From NCBI GenBank assembly GCA_013152135.1, contig JAADGX010000080.1, forward strand, positions 2,336 to 13,074: a DNA stretch of 10,739 nt. Reading direction: 5' to 3'. The DNA is from Chlorobiota bacterium. Lineage in GTDB: Bacteria > Bacteroidota > Ignavibacteria > SZUA-365 > JAADGX01. The notes beneath the pieces are model-generated. The model was given only the letters and a program-made list of their open reading frames with translations, ran no database searches and had not been told where the DNA came from. The position numbers were made by a program, and so were the translations under genes. Positions 6,260-10,739 of the stretch are shown in pieces (positions within the stretch are counted from its first letter, which is position 1; the number at the start of each line of letters is the position of its first letter).

Positions 6260-7144
6260 TTACACATGTTCCTCCGCATGATAACTCGATCGTACAAGCG
6301 GAGCGGATTCCACGTGTCTGAAACCAATATCCAAACCAAACGATTTCCAATATTCAAATTCTTCCGGCGTTACCCAGCGGTCCACCGGTAGATGCCGCCG
6401 ACTCGGTTGGAGGTACTGCCCCAGTGTTACAATCTCAACTCCCGCCGCCGCCAGGTCTTCCAGCGCTATCTTGATCTCTTCCTTTTGCTCGCCAATCCCC
6501 AGCATCAACCCGGATTTTGTCGTGAGACCATGATCCGTGTAATACCGGAGAACACCCAGTGATCGATCGTACGCTGCTTGCGGCCTTACGGTGGAATACA
6601 GTCGCGGGACAGTTTCAATGTTATGATTGAGAATATCCGGCTGGACTTCGACCAGCTTGCGCAAAGCCCCCGGTTCGCCTTTGAAATCCGGAATGAGGAC
6701 TTCAATGGTGACTCCCGGAATTGCTTCCCGCAATCTCGAAATTGTATCGGCGAAAATACCTGCCCCGCCATCCGCGAGCTCATCGCGATTCACCGAGGTT
6801 ACTACAACATGACGAAGATTCATTTTTCGCGCGGCATCAGCGACTCGGCGCGGTTCATCCGTGTCCAGAAAATCCGGACGCCCTGTCTTAACGGCACAAA
6901 ATCCACAACTCCGCGTGCACGTGTCCCCCAGAATCATGAAGGTCGCGGTTCCACGGTTCCAGCACTCACCAAGGTTCGGACATCGAGCATCCTCGCAAAC
7001 GGTATGAAGTTTGTGCGCGCCAACGATGGACTTCACATCCGTGTATTTCGTGCCAAGCGGGAGCTTGACCTTGAGCCAAGGCGGACGCTGTTCACGTCTC
7101 AGTGGTTGTTTCTTTTCCGTTGGATCTATATTGTCGCCGCGCAT
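6260..7144 (-). CDS. lipA: Lipoyl synthase
   Basis: LipA is a radical-SAM enzyme that inserts two sulfur atoms at C6 and C8 of protein-bound octanoyl groups, producing the lipoyl cofactor of E2 proteins. The 294-residue product has the auxiliary-cluster motif C-x4-C-x5-C at C50, C55 and C61 ('CEDARCPNLGEC'). It also has the radical-SAM motif C-x3-C-x2-C at C76, C80 and C83 ('CTRSCGFC') and the C-terminal 'RSSY' (residues 285-288), whose serine ligates the auxiliary 4Fe-4S cluster. 'VVTSVNRDELADGGA' and 'LNHNIETVPRLY' are also typical. Length and all cluster ligands are normal, so the enzyme should be active. It is the last gene of the E1-E2-membrane protein-lipA operon. Its ATG lies only 2 nt after the stop of the preceding gene and has no obvious Shine-Dalgarno site, which suggests translational coupling. 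LipB or another octanoyl/lipoate ligase is not in the window. Confidence 0.97.
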   Translation of the reverse strand: MRGDNIDPTEKKQPLRREQRPPWLKVKLPLGTKYTDVKSIVGAHKLHTVCEDARCPNLGECWNRGTATFMILGDTCTRSCGFCAVKTGRPDFLDTDEPRRVADAARKMNLRHVVVTSVNRDELADGGAGIFADTISRLREAIPGVTIEVLIPDFKGEPGALRKLVEVQPDILNHNIETVPRLYSTVRPQAAYDRSLGVLRYYTDHGLTTKSGLMLGIGEQKEEIKIALEDLAAAGVEIVTLGQYLQPSRRHLPVDRWVTPEEFEYWKSFGLDIGFRHVESAPLVRSSYHAEEHV

Positions 7145-7146
7145 GT

Positions 7147-7494
7147 TTACGTCGTTTTCTGGAGGACGAATAAGACGGCAACAGCCAGCAGAATGAGAAG
7201 ACTCATTCCAACACCCAACGACAGGAGGAACAATGTTTTCCCCGCGGACTCGGGTTGGACGTCCAATCGTCTCATTTTCGAATACATCCTGATTGTCTTT
7301 CCAATGGCGTACACAGCGGGCGGAAGACAGATCAACGGTATGGCAGCGATAATAATCTTGAACGACGCAAGTGGCGCATCGGGGTCATAGCTGAACGTTT
7401 GCATACCGCTGATGATGAGCAGGAAACCGATAACGACCAGCGTGATTCCACAAATCGCGCCTATTGACTTGAGCAGCGTTGAAAATACACGCAT
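7147..7494 (-). CDS. Small three-helix integral membrane protein of unknown function
   Basis: I do not recognise a family. The 115-residue product from the ATG at 7494 has three predicted membrane helices at about residues 7-30, 45-66 and 86-111. Helices one and two are joined by a loop with acidic residues ('SYDPDAP'), and a basic loop 'KTIRMYSKMRRLD' (residues 66-78) follows helix two. By the positive-inside rule that basic loop is probably cytoplasmic, putting the N-terminus outside. No cysteines in pairs, no histidine clusters and no catalytic motif are visible. A TTG two codons upstream (7500) is an alternative start; neither has a clear Shine-Dalgarno site. The gene sits 15 bp after the E2 stop (9 bp if TTG is used) and 2 bp before lipA, so it is certainly cotranscribed with them. 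A link to lipoylation or to the dehydrogenase complex is suggested only by position. It may be a lineage-specific passenger. Confidence 0.75.
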   Translation of the reverse strand: MRVFSTLLKSIGAICGITLVVIGFLLIISGMQTFSYDPDAPLASFKIIIAAIPLICLPPAVYAIGKTIRMYSKMRRLDVQPESAGKTLFLLSLGVGMSLLILLAVAVLFVLQKTT

Positions 7495-7509
7495 GTACAA
7501 ATGAGAGCG

Positions 7510-8868
7510 TTATGTTAATGATGCAGGACCCTCCCCAAGGTACTTCGCAACGCGCTCGAGAAACATCCCTCCCAGCGCTCCATCGATCACCCGATGATCA
7601 ATAGACAGCGACAGGTACATCATCGGTCTGATGGCAATAACATCTGATCCATCCATATCCACAACCACCGCTCGTTTCACAACCGATCCAATCCCCAATA
7701 TCGCCGCCTCGGGCTGATTAATAATAGGAAATCCGAACAAGTTTCCAAACACACCGAAGTTCGTAATCGTAAATGTTCCGCCCTGGATTTCTTCCGGTTT
7801 CAACTGCTTGCGTCTGGCGCGCCGGGATAAATCCACGATACTACGCGCCAAACCGGCAAGGCTCAATGAATCGGCGTCCTTGACTACCGGTACGATAAGT
7901 CCCCCGTCGCTCAGGGCCGTCGCGATGCCAAGATTAATCCTTCTCTTTACCAGGATTTTCGTCCCGTCAACCGAGCTGTTGATCAGCGGAAAATCTTTGA
8001 TGGCACGAACCACGGCATCCGCGACGAATGGCATATAGGTCAACGAAAAGCCCTCCCGCTGGAAATCCTCACCATGTCGCTCCCGGATCTTTTCAACAAG
8101 CGTCATATCCACCTCCGAGAACATTGCGGCATGGGGCGATGTATGCACGCTACGAACCATGTGTTCAGCGATCAGTTGCCGGACATTGTCCATCTCGATA
8201 ATCTCGACATCCTGGCCATCCGAAAATGTAACCCCGGCCCCTAATGCGATCGGCGGCGTTTCGGACGCGCTCGCGCCAACACGCCGGGTCGATTCCCCCG
8301 GCGCGACATCACCGGCGGCCCTGCGTTCCAGGTATTTTAAAACGTCTTTTTTCGTAACCCGACCGTTGATGCCCGTTCCCTCGATAGAAGCAAGCTCATC
8401 CATGGAAATTCCTTCCGTTGTCGCGATACGAAGAACGACCGGCGAATAGAACCGGGCTTTCACTGCCTGTGGTCCACGCGATGGTGCGGTATGCGCCAAG
8501 ATTTCTTCTTTCGCGCCATTATCATCAGCTCCAGAAGATACTTCCGGTAGGGACGACGTGTCAGCGGCTCTTGGTGAACGGTCCCGGGAGTTTTCATCGC
8601 CACCCCCCGAGCCGTCGATCTCCTCTTCGCTGGTTTCAATACGCGCGATCTTCGTATCGACTTCCACAACTTCGTTTTCCGGCACCAGTATTTCGACCAG
8701 GATACCGGACACGGGAGAAGGGACCTCCGTATCGACCTTGTCCGTGCTGATTTCAAGGAGGGTTTCATCCTTTTCGACCTTGTCTCCAGGTTGCTTCAAC
8801 CACTTGAGGATTTTCCCTTCGGTGATACTTTCTCCCATTTTCGGCATGACCACGTCAATTTTCTTCAT
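7510..8868 (-). CDS. 2-oxoacid dehydrogenase dihydrolipoyl acyltransferase (E2)
   Basis: This is the core subunit of a pyruvate- or branched-chain-type dehydrogenase complex. It accepts the acyl group from E1 on a swinging lipoyl arm and transfers it to coenzyme A. The 452 residues show one lipoyl domain (1-80) with the lipoylated K44 in 'STDKVDTEVPSP'. An acidic, Gly/Ser-rich linker (about 80-137) follows, then a peripheral subunit-binding domain (about 138-180, 'SPVVLRIATTEGISMDEL', 'GTGINGRVTKKDVLKYL'). A second linker leads to the acyltransferase domain (about 222-450). The catalytic motif 'DHRVIDG' gives H425 and D429, both intact. 'GTFTITNFGVFGNLFG' and 'IINQPEAAILGIG' are standard for the family. 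AAGAAGG 4 nt before the ATG supports the start. The gene lies 51 bp after the fused E1 gene and upstream of lipA, whose product builds its cofactor. The acyl substrate is not decided by these motifs. Confidence 0.95.
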   Translation of the reverse strand: MKKIDVVMPKMGESITEGKILKWLKQPGDKVEKDETLLEISTDKVDTEVPSPVSGILVEILVPENEVVEVDTKIARIETSEEEIDGSGGGDENSRDRSPRAADTSSLPEVSSGADDNGAKEEILAHTAPSRGPQAVKARFYSPVVLRIATTEGISMDELASIEGTGINGRVTKKDVLKYLERRAAGDVAPGESTRRVGASASETPPIALGAGVTFSDGQDVEIIEMDNVRQLIAEHMVRSVHTSPHAAMFSEVDMTLVEKIRERHGEDFQREGFSLTYMPFVADAVVRAIKDFPLINSSVDGTKILVKRRINLGIATALSDGGLIVPVVKDADSLSLAGLARSIVDLSRRARRKQLKPEEIQGGTFTITNFGVFGNLFGFPIINQPEAAILGIGSVVKRAVVVDMDGSDVIAIRPMMYLSLSIDHRVIDGALGGMFLERVAKYLGEGPASLT

Positions 8869-8872
8869 GATA

Positions 8873-8879
8873 CCTTCTT
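8873..8879 (-). promoter_or_regulatory. Ribosome binding site of the E2 gene
   Basis: On the minus strand AAGAAGG lies 4 nt before the ATG at 8868. It sits in the 51-bp gap after the E1 stop, so E2 can start independently of upstream translation. Confidence 0.5.
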
Positions 8880-8919
8880 CAAATAATGATGTTGATATTC
8901 CCGAACACTTTCACCGATC

Positions 8920-10739
8920 TTAATATTCGGCAAGTCGCCGCGCCGCCGCGATGATATCTTTGTCTTGGGGGAGTATCTCAGGTTCAAGCACCCATGAATA
9001 CGGAACGTGACAATCCTTGGCTCCTAGCCGTTGCACCGGAGCATCAAGGTATTCAAAGGCATCGGATACGATTCGCGAAGTAATTTCCGCTCCGAATCCT
9101 CCGGTGATGGAATCTTCGTGCATGACGAGAACCTTGCCCGTTTTGCGCACCGATTCCAGCACCATTTCTACGTCCCAGGGTATCAACGTCCTGATATCTA
9201 TAACCTCGATGGAAACATTCTCCTTGGCAAGCAGACGGGCTGCATCCAACCCCTTCTGTACCAGCGCCCCCCAAGTGACAATGGTCAAATCAGAGCCTGG
9301 TCGGATGATCTTCGCTTTCCCGAACGGCAACAAGTAATCCTGGTCGGGTTCGGGTGAGGCAGAATAACTTTGACGGTACAGTCCCTTGTGTTCGAGGAAC
9401 AGCACGGGATCATCCAGGCGGCAGGAAGTTTTGAGCAACCCCTTGGCATCCGCGGCGCTCGACGGATAAGCGATTTTCAAGCCAGGAATATGTGCGAAAA
9501 TGCCATCGATACTCTGACTATGATACAGGGCCCCGTGAATGTAGCCGCCTACCGGAACGCGAAGAACAACAGGCGCCGACCACGCATTGTTCGACCTGTA
9601 CCGCATGGTTGCCAATTCATTGCGTATTTGCATCATGGCGGTCCAGATGTAATCGCCGAACTGTATCTCCACCACCGGTTTGAAGCCGCGTAAGGCCAAC
9701 CCGATTGCGGTTCCAACGATGCTGGATTCCGCCAGCGGAGAATTGAAGCATCGATCCTGTCCGAACATGGTTGTGAGACCCCTGGTCGCGGTAAACACGC
9801 CGCCCTTGGGATCCGCGACATCCTCCCCGAAGATGACCATCCTTGGATTGCGTTCCATTTCTTCTTTGAGCGCGTGATTTATCGCATCGACGAGAACCAC
9901 TTTTTCCCCGTTCGGCTCCGATGTTTCGTACTCGTTCGAATCAGGCTCCTCCGAAAAGAGAAACCGAAGCGCTGTCGAGGCTTCCGCCATCGGCAGGTTT
10001 TCCACCTCGTCGGTCAATTGGTCAATCTCCTGTTTTACCGATGCACGTGTCTCACTCGCTGTGGATTCGGATAAAATGCCAAGAGAAATCAGCGATTGTT
10101 CAAACCTGGCAAGCGGGTCCCGAAGCCGATCCTGCTCGAGTTCTCCTTCTTTACGATACTTTCTCTGGTCATCGGAGGAAGAATGCGGGAACAGGCGCAC
10201 AACGTCAGCCACTACGATACTAGGCCCTTCGCCTTTTCGAGCGCGATCGACGGCCTCGGAAAACGCCGTGTACGACGCGAAAAAATCCGTACCATCAACC
10301 TTGAACCGCGCCAGATTGCTGTATCCACCCACCATGTCGTACACCGAGCCATGTGCCGTCTGTTGGGAAACGGGAACACTGATGGCGTACTTGTTATCTT
10401 CGACGCAAAATATCACCGGCAACTTTTCGCGGCTGGCCCAGTTCAACGCCTCGTGGAAATCACCCTGGCTGGTGGTACCTTCACCGGACGAAACGTAAAC
10501 CACTTCGTCCAACCCGTCTTTTACCGCGCCCAGGGCCGTACCAACCGCCTGCAAATACTGCGTCCCTGTCGGGCTGGATTGGGACACGATCCTCGCGTCT
10601 TTCTTTCCATAATGCGCAGGCATTTGCCGCCCTCCCGAATTGGGATCGCATTCACGCGCAAGAAAGCAACTGATAATATCATGAGGCGTTTCTCCAAAGC
10701 TCATGACAAACGCTAGATCTCGGTAGTACGGGTACGCCC
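8920..10739 (-). CDS. 2-oxoacid dehydrogenase E1, fused alpha and beta subunits, N-terminus beyond the window
   Basis: E1 uses thiamine diphosphate (TPP) to decarboxylate a 2-oxoacid and reductively acylate the lipoyl arm of E2. The frame stays open to the right edge: codons before the methionine at 10704 read 'AYPYYRDLAFV', a conserved part of E1-alpha, so that methionine is internal and the start lies outside, probably by some tens of residues up to about 100. Numbering from 10704, the alpha part (to about 250) has 'DPNSGGRQMPAHYG', the TPP/Mg motif GEG(74-76)...N104 (GEG instead of the commoner GDG), and the loop 'PHSSSDDQRKYR' with H174. The beta part (from about 267) has 'GEDV' with the TPP-activating E294, 'PLAESSIVGTAIGLALRG' and 'YHSQS' with H395, then the transketolase C-terminal domain. 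The fusion is in frame with a linker of about 20-30 acidic residues. Both halves look functional. The sequence recalls E1 proteins labelled 2-oxoisovalerate dehydrogenase, but pyruvate is possible. Confidence 0.94.
   Translation of the reverse strand, partial: AYPYYRDLAFVMSFGETPHDIISCFLARECDPNSGGRQMPAHYGKKDARIVSQSSPTGTQYLQAVGTALGAVKDGLDEVVYVSSGEGTTSQGDFHEALNWASREKLPVIFCVEDNKYAISVPVSQQTAHGSVYDMVGGYSNLARFKVDGTDFFASYTAFSEAVDRARKGEGPSIVVADVVRLFPHSSSDDQRKYRKEGELEQDRLRDPLARFEQSLISLGILSESTASETRASVKQEIDQLTDEVENLPMAEASTALRFLFSEEPDSNEYETSEPNGEKVVLVDAINHALKEEMERNPRMVIFGEDVADPKGGVFTATRGLTTMFGQDRCFNSPLAESSIVGTAIGLALRGFKPVVEIQFGDYIWTAMMQIRNELATMRYRSNNAWSAPVVLRVPVGGYIHGALYHSQSIDGIFAHIPGLKIAYPSSAADAKGLLKTSCRLDDPVLFLEHKGLYRQSYSASPEPDQDYLLPFGKAKIIRPGSDLTIVTWGALVQKGLDAARLLAKENVSIEVIDIRTLIPWDVEMVLESVRKTGKVLVMHEDSITGGFGAEITSRIVSDAFEYLDAPVQRLGAKDCHVPYSWVLEPEILPQDKDIIAAARRLAEY

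Noticed and set aside
6578..7390. A 270-codon plus-strand open frame across lipA and the small membrane protein gene
   Set aside because: It is antisense to the radical-SAM motifs of lipA and spans two genes; the product is Arg/Ser/Thr-rich with no domain.
10096..10716. A 206-codon plus-strand open frame opposite E1-alpha
   Set aside because: The opposite strand carries the TPP-binding region of E1, and no family resemblance is seen in the plus-strand product.

Overview
This window is a stretch of ordinary bacterial chromosome carrying mostly housekeeping genes, with no sign of mobile DNA, phage, CRISPR, rRNA or tRNA. The gene set points to the Bacteroidota/Chlorobiota/Ignavibacteriota side of the FCB group. 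The clues are a 2-oxoacid dehydrogenase E1 with alpha and beta parts fused in one chain, a HAMP-less histidine kinase with an 'AKETAHQLGTPLSS' H-box, an outer-membrane protein with a PD40 propeller, a carboxypeptidase-regulatory domain and an OmpA domain (PorE-like), and a secreted M1 aminopeptidase with a HEAT-type tail. This placement is inference from family knowledge; no marker gene is present. Purine-rich Shine-Dalgarno sites precede several starts.

Layout from left to right. Positions 1-195 (+) hold the C-terminal end of a family 2 glycosyltransferase. Six bases later, tail to tail, lies a large secreted M1 metallopeptidase (202-2688, -). A divergent promoter region of about 108 bp separates it from an orphan membrane histidine kinase (2797-3996, +). 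That kinase converges on the PorE-like OmpA-family protein (4042-5565, -). A 301-bp divergent intergenic region (5566-5866) with several hairpins leads to secG (5867-6202, +), which ends in a strong intrinsic terminator. The right 4.5 kb is one leftward operon, read as fused E1 (open at the right edge, 8920-10739), lipoyl-bearing E2 (7510-8868), a three-helix membrane protein of unknown function (7147-7494) and lipoyl synthase lipA (6260-7144).

The right-hand operon makes biochemical sense. E1 decarboxylates a 2-oxoacid with thiamine diphosphate, and E2 carries the acyl group on a lipoyl arm. LipA inserts the sulfur atoms into the octanoyl group that becomes that arm. E3 and lipB are not in the window, and the substrate (pyruvate or branched-chain 2-oxoacids) cannot be settled here. 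The left half is a set of envelope-related genes (glycosyltransferase, exported peptidase, sensor kinase, OmpA-type protein, SecG) with no clear single pathway.

I found no convincing undescribed system. The points most worth a second look are the unknown membrane protein locked between E2 and lipA, the glutamine in place of the usual acidic residue after the kinase histidine, a palindrome inside the kinase promoter, the PorE-like protein without a TPR domain, and the hairpin/T-tract elements upstream of the OmpA gene.
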